Assembly: GCA_951799425.1 (NCBI GenBank)
Contig: OX637396.1
Span: 35,084,701-35,148,700, forward strand
Source of the DNA: Ilex aquifolium
Taxonomy: Eukaryota; Streptophyta; Magnoliopsida; Aquifoliales; Aquifoliaceae
Direction: 5' to 3'
Length of the DNA: 64,000 bases
The translations under genes were made by a program, and so were the position numbers. The notes under the pieces were generated by a model, which saw nothing but the letters and a program-made list of their open reading frames with translations, ran no database searches and was not told where the DNA came from. This document shows positions 1-10,975 of this stretch, in pieces (the stretch's first letter is position 1; each line of letters opens with the position of its first letter).

Positions 1-839
1 CTCTTGGGCGTGGACTCCCAGTTTGTTTTTTTTTTTTTGGCTTGTGCTGGACGCCGCCCTCTTGGGCGTGGAGGACTCCTTCCTCCCTTTTTTTTTTTTT
101 TTAACTTGGACTCCCTGGGTGCCGCCCCTGCACACCGCCTTTTTTTTTTGCTTTGGCTTGGGTGTCGCCCTCGTGGGCGTGGACATTTTTTTTTTTTTTT
201 TTAATGCAAAGTGAGGAGGGACTTTGGCGAGGCCATCCCCATGGGTGACGCCAGCGCCTTCTTTGCTATGGACCCCTGTATGACATAAAATGTAGGGGGA
301 GACTTGGTGGGTGGCGCCAGTTTGACAGGCGAGGCAGTAGCATTGCAGGCGGTTTTGGGCGACACCAAGAGGTTGGCAGGGCGTCTTGGGCGACACCTTG
401 AGTCTTGCTATGGGTGGCGCCTCTCTGGTGCTTAGCCATTGGCTGACCTTGTCTCTGATTACAGACGTCATGTTGATAGAGCGATGATGGAGACTCCTTG
501 TGCTTTTAGGGTGGTGTCTTCTCCTCCTCTCAAGAGGGCGAGGTTTGATTCCCCCAGTGCTTCTCAATTAAGGTCCGATGGCTAGATTGCTTTCTGGGAG
601 AAGGGACCCGGTGGTGCCCCCACTCTTTCCCAGACTGTGGCTCATGTGTGTACCAGAGCTAACTGTTGTACTACTGTGGGAGTTGAGACTCCAATGCGGT
701 CTTGCTACAGGGACTGCAGCCTAAGCTTCAAAAGTGTGCCTGGCAAAAACAATGTTATCCCAATATACAAATATTTAACATGATTACCTGGAGAGAGAGG
801 TAGGCTGTTTGCATGAGAGCAAAGTCATTGTAGACGTCC

Positions 840-1210
840 CGTAGGAGGGCCGCATGAGCTGAGGCCGAGCTACTTTTAGTCTCGGAGGATGGCTGTCGTG
901 GCAGACTACATAGGCCGAGCTACGTATAGTCTCGGGAGATGGCTGTCGTGGCAGAGGCTTACTAGGTGACTACTTGCGCGAGAGCAGAGTCATAGGCCGA
1001 GCTACGTATAGTCTCGGGAGATGGCTGCCGTAGCAGAGGTGACTACTTGCGCGAGAGCAGAGTCATAGGGGCCGAGCTACGTATAGACTCGGGAGATGAC
1101 TGCCGTAGCAGAGGCTTACTTGGTGACTACGTGCACGAGAGCAGAGTCATAGAGGCCGAGCTACGTGTAGTCTCGGGAGATGGCTGCCGTAGCAGAGGCT
1201 TACAAGGTGT
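840..1210. repeat. Tandem repeat of a GCCGAGCTAC-containing unit
   Basis: The core GCCGAGCTACGTATAGTCTC recurs five times, starting near 863, 913, 995, 1071 and 1154. Each copy is followed by a GGGAGATGGCTGYCGT block and a GCGAGAGCAGAGTCATA block. Unit length varies (about 50, then about 76-83 bp), which suggests unequal exchange. It lies inside the retrotransposon internal region. Confidence 0.85.
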
Positions 1211-1378
1211 GTCCCGCACTCCTCTTTGGATTTCTTCCTTTATATTTTTGGCTTTGAATGCCTATAGGTGGCTGTTGTTTTGCCCTGCTTGTTTACAGAT
1301 ACGCTGAAGATCAGGGAGGTAATTGATGTCCAGGCAGCGGAGAGGCGGGCACATGAGGCTGCTGAAGAGCAGTTAAGA

Positions 1379-1490
1379 TTTGAGCGACAGGCACGAGAGG
1401 ATGTCGCGTAGCTTGCACGGCAGGCACGAGAGGATGCCGTGAAACTGTTAAGGCTCGAGCGGCAGGCACGAGAGGATGCCGCTTAGAAGT
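1379..1490. repeat. Short tandem repeat, GGCAGGCACGAGAGGATG unit
   Basis: Three copies of the block CGGCAGGCACGAGAGGATGCCG (first copies slightly altered) occur in about 110 bp, separated by short variable spacers. It is part of the repeat-rich interior of the LTR element. Confidence 0.75.
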
Positions 1491-1611
1491 TGAGGCTAAC
1501 GCATGAAATGGCTGCTCAACTTGAGGCTGACCTTCGAGTAGCACTTGAGAGAGCTACTAGGTCAGAGACTCAATCCATAGAGATGGAGGAGATGAGAGAT
1601 GATGCTGAGGA

Positions 1612-1835
1612 GTTGGGCGCCTGGTGGGCCCCTACTGTTGGGCGCCTTGTGTTGGGCATCAGCTGCTAGGCGCATGAGGCTAGACTCCTGAGACTGGGCA
1701 CCTGTTTCTGGGCGCCTGAGATTGGGCGCCTGAGGCTGGGTGCCTGAGATTGGGCGTCTGCTGCTGGGTGCCTGAGATTGGGCGCCTGGTGTTGGGCGCC
1801 CGAGGCTGGGTGCCTGCTTCTGGGTGCCTGGTGAG
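1612..1835. repeat. Minisatellite of GGGCGCCTGAGATT-like units
   Basis: A run of roughly 15-17 bp units built on TGGGCGCCTGAGRYT is repeated more than ten times, and a second small block of the same motif lies at 2255-2350. The motif also resembles the GGCGCC blocks inside this family's LTRs at 3720-3790 and 33815-33940. Confidence 0.8.
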
Positions 1836-1861
1836 AGGGGGCGAGACAACTCGTCTAGGCG

Positions 1862-2240
1862 ACACCATGGGAACGCTCGAGGTGGAAAGGGCGAGACCCT
1901 TCGTCGGCATCATGGGGGTGCCCAAGGTGGAGAGGGCGAGACCCCTTATCTAGGCACCATGGGGGCGCCCAAGGTAGAGAGGGCGAGACCTCTCGTTGGC
2001 ATCATGGGGGCGCCCAAGGTGGAGAGGGTGAGACCTCTCGTTGGTTTCATGGGGGGCGCCCAAGGTGGAGAGGATGAGACCCCTTGTCTGGCGGCATCAT
2101 GGGGGTGCCCAAGGTGGAGAGGGCGAGACCCCTGGTCTAGGCACCATGGGGACGCCCAAGGTAGAGAGGGCGAGACCCCTATCTGGGCTGCATCATGGGA
2201 GACACCCAAGGTGGAGAGGGCGAGACCCTTCGTCGGCATC
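1862..2240. repeat. Tandem repeat, GGTGGAGAGGGCGAGACC unit
   Basis: About eight copies of a 40-50 bp unit, each containing GCGCCCAAGGTGGAGAGG followed by GCGAGACC and a CATCATGGG or CACCATGGG block. The apparent open frames over this block are products of the repeat. Confidence 0.85.
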
Positions 2241-2350
2241 TACTACTGAGGGCGCTTGAGGCATTGGGTGCCTGAGGCGCTAGGTGCCTGAGACTAGGCG
2301 CCTGAGATTGGGCGCTGAGGTTGGGCGTTTGCTGCTGCTGGGCGCCTGGT

Positions 2351-2940
2351 GATGTTCGCCTTTTGTCTACCTTGTTGTGAGGCCAAGTTCAGACTTTTGT
2401 AAACTGTCTGCAAATTTTAGGAAAGCACAACAATTCTGGACACAATAATCTTCGCAGAAAGTTATTTCATAAAATAATAAATAACAGAATAAATAATCTA
2501 AAACGATAAAGGATAGATGATAGTCATTGGCATTCTTTCTCGTCCTCCTACGCAGGTACATGAGGAGGGAGAACACGTGAGTTCCCTGTACGCTGAGGAG
2601 GGACTACTGGGCGAGGGGCACCCTGGTGTGGCCTTGGGGCGCTCTGGCGAGGCCTCCATGGTGGGGTGCTGCTTGGCTCCTTGAGTGATTAGGTTGTTGC
2701 TCCTCTCCTGTTGGAGGGAATGGGGCTCCTCCAACAGGGTGAGGGGTGACGCCTCCTTAGAGCAGTTGCATGGTCTGTAGGAGCTGTTGCCCGACGACGG
2801 GGGTCTCCGTAGCAGATGGCTCCGAGGGTGCGAGGGGAGGCGGAGCCTCCTCCTGGTGTGCCGGGTTGTTGTCCCCCGGTTGTTAACTCATTGATCGGGT
2901 AGTGATTGTCATGGAATAGCAAGGTGGTAGAACACTTAGT
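2351..2940. other. Non-repetitive part of the retrotransposon interior
   Basis: This is unique, moderately GC-rich sequence between the tandem repeats and the primer-binding site. Minus-strand open frames here (up to 105 codons) resemble no family I recognise and are probably not translated. Confidence 0.4.
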
Positions 2941-2943
2941 CGG

Positions 2944-2962
2944 TTCCCACAGACGGCGCCAA
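2944..2962 (-). other. Primer-binding site of the LTR retrotransposon
   Basis: Read on the minus strand, the sequence just inside the LTR is TTGGCGCCGTCTGTGGGAA. This is the TGGCGCC-type tRNA primer site common right after the 5' LTR of plant retrotransposons. It sets the orientation: the LTR at 2965-3926 is the 5' LTR of a minus-strand element. Confidence 0.75.
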
Positions 2963-2964
2963 AC

Positions 2965-3926
2965 TGATGATGCACAAATTGGTCTTCGTGCAAGATCAAC
3001 AGTCAAGAATGTGTACGGGTATGATTAATAAGCAATTAATAGGCAATCAATGACAATCAATGGCAAAGTAGTAAATAATAGATCAACACAGAGATTTATA
3101 GTGGTTCGGTCCGGTTGACCTACGTCCACTCTCGGGAACGGCAGCGGTGGCCTGGTGTTCTTTATTGATGAATAATGGTACTCCGAAGAGTTACAGTGCA
3201 TTGAGGGAGATAGACTTGGTGTAGAGAGACAAAGCTCTCAGTGGAGAGAGGTGTAGTGTATGTAGAGAGCTCAAGGTGTAGAGGTCTCAAGAAGGTGATG
3301 AACATGTCACCGGACGGTGTATATCGGAGTTACAGTGCTTCTAGAGAGAGAGCAGTGTGTATGAGGGTAAGTGTAGGGGTTTCAAGGCGTGTCCTTCATA
3401 TGGAGAGGACTTACATTATATAGGTTGGGACAGGCGGTGAGGCGGTCACTATAATTTAGTAAGTACAGTTATGGTAGAACTCTACCATTTTGGTAAGTTC
3501 TATTTTGGTAGGACTTGATCTTCTCAATCTTCATCCCGGTATTCTCTCCCTCGTGCTCCTATTCAGTCGGAGGAAGATCTTGGACTGGTCTTGACCTGTC
3601 TTGACTTGAGTTGGAGTGGGCCACGTTCGTTTGGACTTGCATTGGAGTCATTCCCATGGCACTAAGGTGGACTGAGGGGAAGACAACGGAGGAGGACGAA
3701 TGAGGGCTCAAGGGGCTGCCTATGGGCGGCGCCCTAAGGGACCCTATGGGCGGCGCCCATTTGGGGACCTTGGGCGGCGCCCCCTTGGTCCTGGTGCTGG
3801 CCTCTTGCTTCATTTGGTGCTTTGACATCCTTCTAGATGGGTTGACCCAGCCTTGATTTAGAACTTCCTTCGGGCTTTCTTGGTTCATTTAAATTGGGCT
3901 TGGCCCAGTCAATTTCGGGCTCGTCA
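2965..3926 (-). mobile_element. 5' LTR (962 bp) of the minus-strand retrotransposon
   Basis: On the plus strand the LTR starts TGATGATGCACAAA and ends GGCTCGTCA, so it has the standard TG...CA ends in either direction. The boundaries were fixed by comparison with a related solo LTR at 33704-34561, which is in the opposite orientation and shares both termini, the CATCAATAAAGAACACCAG-type block and GGCGCC-rich arrays. The primer-binding site adjoins the 2965 end. The base pairs after 3926 are AAAAT; the partner target duplication would lie outside the window. Confidence 0.85.
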
Positions 3927-3931
3927 AAAAT

Positions 3932-4020
3932 AACCAAACTATGCAGCACTGGAAATTCTCCTTGTTGTAGGACCCCATCTTCTAAACCACTGTCCACCCC
4001 TACTCTGGATGTTCTTCTCC
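3932..4020 (+). repeat. Left part of a relic segment duplicated at 30.4 kb
   Basis: From about 3965 this matches 30411-30470 (TTGTAGGACCCCATC and what follows). The match resumes after the hAT element at 6107, so 3965-4020 plus 6107-7230 is one interrupted paralogue of 30411-31600. The stretch at 3935-3955 (CCAAACTATGCAGCAC) also recurs near 54105. Confidence 0.75.
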
Positions 4021-4136
4021 ACAAGTGTCCATGGGCCAGGTTACCCACGGATCTCATTATCCAACTCAAAAAAAATAGGTTCGAAATTCAATAGACCCGA
4101 TAGTTGGCCCGTTCGAGCCCAAGTCCGAGCTCAATA

Positions 4137-5468
4137 TCTATATATATGCTACTAATAAAAATACCTTAAATGTAAAACTTTTGATTCACTATTTTACCCT
4201 TATAAAAAATTTTAAATACCACACTATCCTTCTATAGTTAAATATCTAAATTATCATCATATCCTTATGTGTTTAAATCTCCAAATTACTCCTAATATCT
4301 CTTTTAATTCTCTATTCCTTATCTATAAATATCAGTATCAATGAAATTTTTTAATTGACTATGTTACCCTTAAGAAATATATGCATCATTATAATTTTCA
4401 ATAAAACGTTCAAAAAATCTTCAAAAATTTTATCAATCTAAAATTACTCATTTCAAATGTAAAGATAACATTATGCCTATATATATAAATTTTTTCATCC
4501 AAACTTTTAATCATTTTATTTTTAAAATAAAAAATAATCTTTCTATATATGTAAATTTTTTCATCCAAACTGTTAATCATTTTATTTTTAAAATAAAAAA
4601 TAATCTTTCATGTGGTTGTTTTTTAAAATAGTTTATGTTAAATCAACATAATTCTTCAATCATAGTAAACTTTTTATTTTTTATTAAGAGTTTATATAAA
4701 AATATATTATAGTGTATTTTTAAGTAAAACTTGAATTTTAGAATTTTAATGTTCTTTTAAAATATATATTATAGAGAAGTATATTATATTTTAGGGTAAA
4801 TAGTATTTTTAATCCCTAAAGTACGCATATTTTGTCAATTTGGTCCTCATTGTATCAATTATGTCAATTTAGTATGTACATTTTTTAATTAGTGTTTAAA
4901 TGATTCATACACAAATAATATGCTAAGTTTTTAATAGAAGTGATCAAGTGTTGGTCACGTGATACTGTCTGAAGAAATGACATATAGTCATTTCTGTCAA
5001 ACACCTTAATGGACCATCTGGTTAAAAGGCCATTTAAATAAGAATTGAATATTTTAGGAATAAAATTCATATATTGAGAACTAAATTGACAAAACGCACA
5101 CACTGTAAAGACCAAAAGTACTATTAAACTTATATTTTATCCCTATTGACCTAACTAATTCCTAATTATAGTAAGTATTGATTAGAATATTGATAAATAT
5201 TTTTATTTTATTCAATGTATTATAAGTTGAAACCAAATCAAATGATTTTCAAATGAATTATTTTTATCTTTTTTCTTATAGTTAGAATAACAAATTGTTG
5301 GAACGAGACAAATTTTTTTGAATTTTATAGTATAATACGAGTAATAAAAACATTAATTTTGATAAACTTGAGATGATATTTAATTTAGGTACACATATAC
5401 CTAATATTTTTTATTAATATTTTATATACGAAAATTATTCACGTCCAACACACGTGACGCATTGCTAG
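4137..5468 (+). mobile_element. Non-autonomous Helitron, 1332 bp, nested in the hAT element
   Basis: The left end is TCTATATATATGCTACTAAT preceded by A. The right end is CTAG followed by T, so the insertion is between A and T with no target duplication, as expected for Helitrons. A hairpin (TCACGT, loop CCAACAC, ACGTGA; 5439-5457) lies 7 bp before the terminal CTAG, the usual termination structure. There is no Rep/helicase frame. A second, reversed element with the same left-end style lies at 35486-35933. Confidence 0.8.
4793..5144. mobile_element. MITE inside the Helitron
   Basis: The ends are inverted and imperfect: AGGGTAAATAGTATTTTTAA at the left, and the complement of TTTTATCCCT with matching inner sequence at the right. 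Both arms continue into a TTTTGTCAATTTGGTCCT / complementary block. It is the deepest layer of a four-level nest (relic segment, hAT, Helitron, MITE). Confidence 0.65.
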
Positions 5469-6106
5469 TCCTTAAAAAGAGGGTTTGGGCTTGCCCCCAA
5501 ATCCATTACTCGGCCCAATAGCCCCTGCAAATATCCTTTAGAACCTGGGCCAAGAACCCGCCCGCCCACACAGCCCATCCACCCTTCCTTTGAAAAAAAG
5601 TTAGAATGTTAGACCATTGAATTTGAAACTTTTAAATAAGTCTCTCAATGTCAAAATTTAAAGTTTTAAAAATTTAGATACTATAAATAATGTATTATTT
5701 TCTTTTCCATGTATTAAGTATATACGTTTTAAAGCGTAGAGTTGTGCAAATGATAGATAAGTGGGTAGGTGTCAACCTAATTGAGATGTGCTCATTCTAT
5801 TGTGATGTAGTTTCTCCTCTATTCAAAAATAAAATTATTCATAATTTAATTTTTATCCATTTTAACTATTGATTCAAAACTATAATTTACAAAAATATTC
5901 ATTATTTTTAAATAAATTATATATAAAAAAACCCGTGAGTAGGCCCGCCCAATAGGCTCGCGGGTTGGGCTGTGGGTAACCTACCTCTACTCGAAGCCCG
6001 GCCCGTTTGATAATTCACATGGGTAAGGACTTGGGCCTACCCTACACAGGTGTAGCCCGAAAAAATTTAGCGGGCCTAGTCCGGCCCGGCCCATGGACAC
6101 CCCTAT

Positions 6107-6748
6107 TCCTCTCCTTCCATCCCCTAAAAGCTCCACTTAACCCATTTCCCCAACCCTTCACTTGAAACCTCCTTCAGTCCTATCCTCCTACCCCGAAGAC
6201 CAAACACCATCCAACACTAATTCTTCCCCCGGACAAAAACCCCCTTCCCACCGCAAGCTTTCCCCATCTCCCCTCACACCCTGACCATTGAAAAACCCCT
6301 CATTCTGAACACCTCCAACCAGACCCTTTTCCTTATATAATAAATCCATTCTTTTTCATATAATTTGGTAATTTGTTCATTAATTTGTTATTTTGGGGTG
6401 TTTAAAATAGGTGAAAATATGGTATTTAAATGTTAAAGGTTTCATTAAAATTGGTTGTCAACTCATGGGCTTGCTTATTAGTTGTCCTGAAACCTGAGAG
6501 CCTTTTTGTAATTTTCGAAAGCAATGGGCAGAATTGTAGACCTCGAGGATTGCTTATGTAATTTTATCGAGTTTCTTTCTTGGGGTTGGCGTATGGGATT
6601 TGTGCTTATGGATAAAATGTATGATAGGTTCATGAAGTCACTTCAACTTCAAGAAAAGTTTTACATCATCTTATCTTTTGTCCTCACCTCCTTGTTTGTG
6701 GATTCTTGGACATGTTTCATCATTTTTTTCTCCTCTAATCAGATGATT
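6107..6748 (+). repeat. Relic copy of plastid-L1 (PRPL1) intron-1 flank
   Basis: This parallels 30464-31107 almost throughout, and its last part (about 6618-6748) also parallels PRPL1 intron 1 at 58437-58572 (shared block ATAGGTTCATGAARTCACTT). The third copy diverges exactly where the LINE fragment begins. The open frame at 6524-6811 crosses the junction and resembles no protein. Confidence 0.7.
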
Positions 6749-6900
6749 AGGTCCAATAACATGCCAATATTTCTAAAAAAAGAGAGTTGGCACGTCATAA
6801 GATCCGGGTGACTTCGTAAGATATATTGGAAATAGAACTCTAGTTACCTTATCAATACAGAAGTTCTAACAACTAGTTGTCATTAAGGGCAATTTTGTCT
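6749..6900 (-). pseudogene. LINE reverse-transcriptase fragment (relic)
   Basis: This is the decayed twin of the fragment at 31107-31260. Read on the minus strand it gives remnants of the plant non-LTR reverse-transcriptase N-terminal motif, ending ...FF*KYWHVIG. A stop is visible and there is no start. It sits between the PRPL1-intron relic and an NLR N-terminus relic. Confidence 0.65.
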
Positions 6901-7059
6901 TTCTGAACACAATTGTCTTTTTGGACTTCAAAACTCTCTACTTAGACCTACAGACCTAGAAGTTGTTTGCGTTGGATTTGTGGTTTATTTTTCCTATTTC
7001 ATAATGATTCAAGTAAATATTCAATAAAAACAGAGAGAACTATTGATAAAAATTGAAGA

Positions 7060-7200
7060 GTGATCGACGATTTGGATGATCTATTGGACGAAATTGTGAC
7101 AAAAGTATTGGGACACAAACTGAATTTGGAGCCAATAAGGTAGGATACTAATTCTTTTAGTGAAGGATTTGAAAATCTCTTCTTCTTCCTCCCATCTCTG
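7060..7200 (+). pseudogene. Relic of an NLR coiled-coil (Rx_N) domain
   Basis: The plus-strand reading gives DDLLDEIVTKVLGHKLNLE followed by a stop, and then a ...FFFLPSLHQNP tail. This matches the stretch of NLR2 around DVDDLVDDIATEALEHKLKS (about residues 74-95) and the following FLP segment. About 45 codons survive, with no NB-ARC region. The same relic recurs at 31430-31560, so it was duplicated after decay. Confidence 0.7.
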
Positions 7201-7229
7201 CATCAAAATCCATGTATGCTACTTTCACC

Positions 7230-7909
7230 AAATTTATTGATATAATCTGCTTCATAACTCATTAATGTCGTTTTGGGTTAGTAATGAGTCACAATAAAAA
7301 TTAGGCAAGTTAATTAAGTGATTAAATTGGGTTAGAGTGATATAATTATTTTCGCTCAACAAAACTTAAAATAAGGAGAAGTTATTAATTCAAGGTCCTT
7401 ATCGTTGATTTAAATTAATTACATACGTAAATTATTAGTTGAATCATATAAAGTATCATGATATTAAATCAACATATTCGTTATTTTTATCCTATCTATC
7501 TTGACATAAATAACCGGTGAGCTAAAAACCCAAGGCTAAGACATCATCTCCCAATCAAAACATTTATATGTAGGTCCCCATAAAAAAATACCCACTCTAT
7601 TTGTATGGTAGAAAAAAAAGGGAAAATTTCTCTAATACTATATAAATTCATATAATACTAAATCAAATTGTTTAATATTCAATCTAATGAATTGTGTTAT
7701 TTTCACATTCATACCGTATTGAATTTGTATTATATTATAGTGCTGTGTCAATTTCTCTTGAAATTGCCAAGAGCAACATTGTCAATGTGAGAAAGTGTGG
7801 GAACTTTCACTTTGGGTCCAATTTGGCTGGCTGGCTTGAAACTAATTGTAGTTGACAAGCATTAAAATATTGTGCTGTGCTTCAATCTTTACTTGCACGT
7901 TAATTTGTT
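7230..7909. other. AT-rich intergenic DNA
   Basis: I see no gene, RNA or clear repeat end here. There are only short frames and simple A/T runs. Confidence 0.5.
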
Positions 7910-8190
7910 GGGGAAATCTTATTTTACACCTTGAAAGATTTAATTTTTTTTAATTTACACCCCTCAAAGATTAGATTTTTCACATTACACTATTCATGTA
8001 TTAAAATGTTATAATGTGACTCTTTCATTCCCTTCCGTTTTTTCTTCCATCAAAATATCACCCCACTGACTTTGATACAATGAGTAATGAAAACTAACAG
8101 AAGAACTGTATTGCAACACTTTTAATACATTGAGAATATAATATAAAAAATTTAATCTTTGAGGTACAAAATAAAAAATCTTAAATCTTA
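7910..8190. mobile_element. MITE-like element interrupted by a solo LTR
   Basis: The left arm (GGGAAATCTTATTTTACACC, then CCTCAAAGATTAGATTTTT) is roughly inverted against AAATTTAATCTTTGAGGTAC and AAAAAATCTTAAATCTTA at 8148-8190. The expected terminal bases are displaced by the LTR inserted at 8191. The ends and target duplication could not be fixed. Confidence 0.45.
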
Positions 8191-8903
8191 TGATGATACC
8201 TTAAATAAATTTATTACACGAGCTCAGAAGGTGAGCTCAGCTCGGGCACTCAGGTAATATACGCGGAGCTCATCCGGTAATGGTCTGAGCTCATCCTGCC
8301 AGAACTAAAGCTCCCAGCTGGAGACATAAACTGAGAAATGACGAAAGGGCAGCAAGATGACAGCAAATATCCTCATCATGGGAAATTTAGCTGATCCACG
8401 GCGTGAAACCAGTTACCGGCCAGGATCCTCTCCTAAAATCAAGGAGAGAATCCCATGATAAAAGGCAAAGACCTCGCCATTCGGAGCCAACCATAGGAAG
8501 CCCAGGTAACCCCGAGATTATAGATGAAGATAGGGGGCAATCCCTTGAATAAAAGAGGTAATTTCGAATTAGAGGTAAGCATGAGGCTATAAAAAGGGAG
8601 GGCTAACCCCCATTGAAGGGGGACGATGAAAAACCCTAATACCCTGAGTATTCGACTGTAACACGTTCAATTGAATCAATAAGAAAGAGAGGAGCCACAG
8701 ACTCCATTACAGAGTGGACTAGCCGAGCTCAGGCCGGTGAACCACTATAACCTTGTCTTGTTATCATTCCCTCTTTCCCCAAAGTCTTCACCTGCATTAT
8801 TGGACACGAGCCTTGCAGCTTAGACACCTCATAAATCACCACGCAGACCTTTTACATCGAACGTTCCAGTTCCATAGCTCATCCGCGTGGGTTTACACCA
8901 TCA
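8191..8903 (+). mobile_element. Solo LTR, 713 bp, with 5-bp target duplication
   Basis: It starts TGATGATACC and ends ACACCATCA, so the outer bases TGATG/CATCA are inverted. Identical 5-bp copies TCTTA flank it (8186-8190 and 8904-8908). Inside are a TATAAAAAG box at about 8589 and a possible polyadenylation context (CAATAAGAAAG near 8677), in the order expected for a plus-oriented LTR. No internal region adjoins it, so it arose by LTR-LTR recombination. It carries GAGCTC-rich blocks. Confidence 0.85.
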
Positions 8904-9051
8904 TCTTACAAGATGGAAATTGTCATTCACCCTAATTTGTTTGAGTCATCTTCCTAAAATGGGGATGTGTACATTTGGTCTAACATACGTGAATGCAAAG
9001 CAGTTTTCTCTTTTTTATTTTTTATTTTTGGTAAAACTTGGTAGTCCCGTA

Positions 9052-9522
9052 GAGTTGTTAAACGATCCGGATGGCTCGCGAGCAGCTCGGGCTCGGTTTG
9101 GCTTATTTAGTATTCGAGCCAAGCCTGAGCTATTCATGCGCCGACTTGTTTTTTCTACCTGTACGTAATATACATATTAATTATTACAGATCTTAAGGTT
9201 ATTTCAGTAAAATTAGTAAAAAAATTAAGTTTGTATATTTTTGTTGTGATTTAGAAGTATTTTATGCTCAGATTTGTGTAAATATTTAGATTTGTGCGTA
9301 GTTTTGTGAAATTTTTTGAGTGGGTATTTGAAATTTGTGGATTTGAATTTTTTTTGAATGACTTGTTGTTTGCTCGAGTTGGGCTCAAATTCAGTTTGAA
9401 CCAAGCTTGAATAATATTTTGAACTCAATAGTCGAGTTCAAGCCGAATTTAAACAATCATTGAATAGCATGAGCTGAGCTTGAGCGTAGCCAAACTCGAA
9501 AGGATCCGCTCGATTAACACTC
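9052..9522. mobile_element. hAT-like MITE with GAGCTCG-rich subterminal regions
   Basis: The left end GAGTTGTTAAACGATCCGGA pairs imperfectly with the right end (complement GAGTGTTAATCGAGCGGATC). Both arms continue into inverted GCTCGGGCTCGG / CCAAACTCGAAAGG-type blocks. The interior is AT-rich and non-coding. I could not find a clean target duplication. Confidence 0.6.
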
Positions 9523-9889
9523 CCTTGTCCTCTATGGGGCTTCTATCATTGCAAGATTTCAGAAGCGTTAAATGCATGGACTTTCATTCCGCATGAGTAA
9601 AGAGGAGAAACAAAATGCCCGTCATATTGTTCTTTGTTTCAAGTAGTTTTTTTTTTTTTTGTTTTGATTAATGAAAAAAAATACCCAACAAATATAGAAT
9701 AATTAGTCGTGCCCCGTACAAAGCAAGTTTTTGGGTTTTTTAGGTGTGGGTACAATTTATTAGACTTATTTAGGCAAAAGTGTATGGATAAGTTGTTTAT
9801 TCCATTAAGTACAATTTTTATAAAACTTTTTGTGTTTAGGTACAAAATTCAAATGAATTAAAATCTTTTTTACCTAAACACCCTCCCTT

Positions 9890-10139
9890 AAATTATGCAT
9901 TCTTAATTGACAGTTATATATCTAATCAAATATGTAAAGATTTTATTAGATTCTTTCACTATCTCTCCCCTATTTTCTCTCCATCTCTCTCTCTTTCCCC
10001 TTTACTTTCTCTATCTCTCCCCTATTTTCTCTCTATATCTATCATTGATAATTTAATTTATTTTCAAATATGTAAATATTTGATTTATTTTTTCATCTCT
10101 CTCCCCTATTTTCTCTCTCTCCCCTTATTTTCTGTAACA

Positions 10140-10193
<54 letters not shown>

Positions 10194-10975
10194 ATTTTCT
10201 CTCTTTATTTATATCAACATTACAACAACATAATTACACTAATTAGTTACATCAATCAGTTACAATTGTCTTATAATACACCAAACAGTTATTCATGCAT
10301 TATAATAAACCAAACAGTTACACCAAACAATTACACAAATTTATAATATCAACTCAATTTGTCATTCAGTTGTTTACATAAACTTAATAGTTGCACTATT
10401 TAGTATCGCGACATCGTTACACCAATCATATATATCAAATTTAATATAATGATAAAGTCTTTTGTGTAATGATAAACCCAATTTGGTGTATATAATTGAT
10501 GTAATCATGTCGTGATACTAAATGGTGTAACTCTTTGATTTATGTAAATAACAAAATGACAAATTGAGTTGGTGTTGTAATTTCGTATAATTGTTTAGTA
10601 TAACTGTTTAGTTTATTAGAACACATGAATAACTGTTTAGTATATTATAGGGTAATTGTAACTAATTGGTGTAACTGATTAGTATAATTGTGTTATGTAA
10701 CATTGATATAAGGAGAGAGAAAAAGGGAGAGAATAAGGAAATAAGGGGAGAAGGAGTGAGAGAGAGAGAGAGAGAGAAAAAAATAAGGGGAGAGAGAGAT
10801 GAAAAAATTAAATCAAATCTTTAATATTTAAAAAAAAATTATCAATATGAGAGAGAGAGAGAAATAGATAGAGAGAAAATAGGAAAAAGAGAGTGAAAGA
10901 GTAATGAAGAGAGAGGAGAGAGAGTAATGGAGTAATAAATACCCTTTTAGTCTTTTTTCAAAAAAATGCACTTAA
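9890..10975. repeat. Long imperfect palindrome (fold-back element)
   Basis: Sequence from about 9890 to 10445 is the imperfect inverse complement of about 10465 to 10975. Examples are CTTTCACTATCTCTCCCC against the gagagaaaat/gagtgaaagag side, and CACCAAACAGTTATTCATG against CATGAATAACTGTTTAG. The arms are about 0.5 kb around a centre near 10455, with divergent microsatellites in each arm. It is non-coding. Confidence 0.75.
10141..10190. repeat. (TC)n microsatellite
   Basis: About 25 uninterrupted CT/TC dinucleotides. The serine/leucine-rich frame across it is an artefact. A shorter (GA)n lies in the opposite palindrome arm near 10758-10778. Confidence 0.95.

Larger units (their letters stand above)
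1..2943 (-). mobile_element. Internal region of an LTR retrotransposon, cut by the window edge
   Basis: This stretch lies just inside a primer-binding site and an LTR (2965-3926), so it reads as the 5' internal part of an LTR retrotransposon transcribed on the minus strand. The other LTR is outside the window. I see no gag, protease, reverse transcriptase or integrase. The open frames are short and low-complexity, and the region is dominated by GC-rich tandem repeats. It is therefore either a long non-coding 5' region or a non-autonomous (LARD-like) element. The high GC content contrasts with the AT-rich DNA from 4100 onward. Confidence 0.6.
4021..6106. mobile_element. hAT-type DNA transposon, non-autonomous, with nested insertions
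   Basis: The ends are inverted: the left end carries GTGTCCATGGGCC and the right end GGCCCATGGACACCCC. An 8-bp target duplication flanks it: TCTTCTCC at 4013-4020 and TCCTCTCC at 6107-6114 (one mismatch). The uninterrupted paralogue near 30455-30470 reads TCCTCTCC once, which confirms the insertion. The element has no transposase frame. Subterminal GC-rich CCCGCCC/GGGCGGG-like blocks (5480-5590, 5935-6095) contrast with an AT-rich core, much of which is a later Helitron. Confidence 0.85.

Noticed and set aside
1824..2249. 141-codon repetitive frame
   Set aside because: Produced by the tandem GGTGGAGAGGGCGAGACC repeat inside a retrotransposon.
6524..6811. 95-codon frame with a membrane-like segment
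   Set aside because: It crosses the junction between a PRPL1-intron relic and a LINE fragment; no family similarity.
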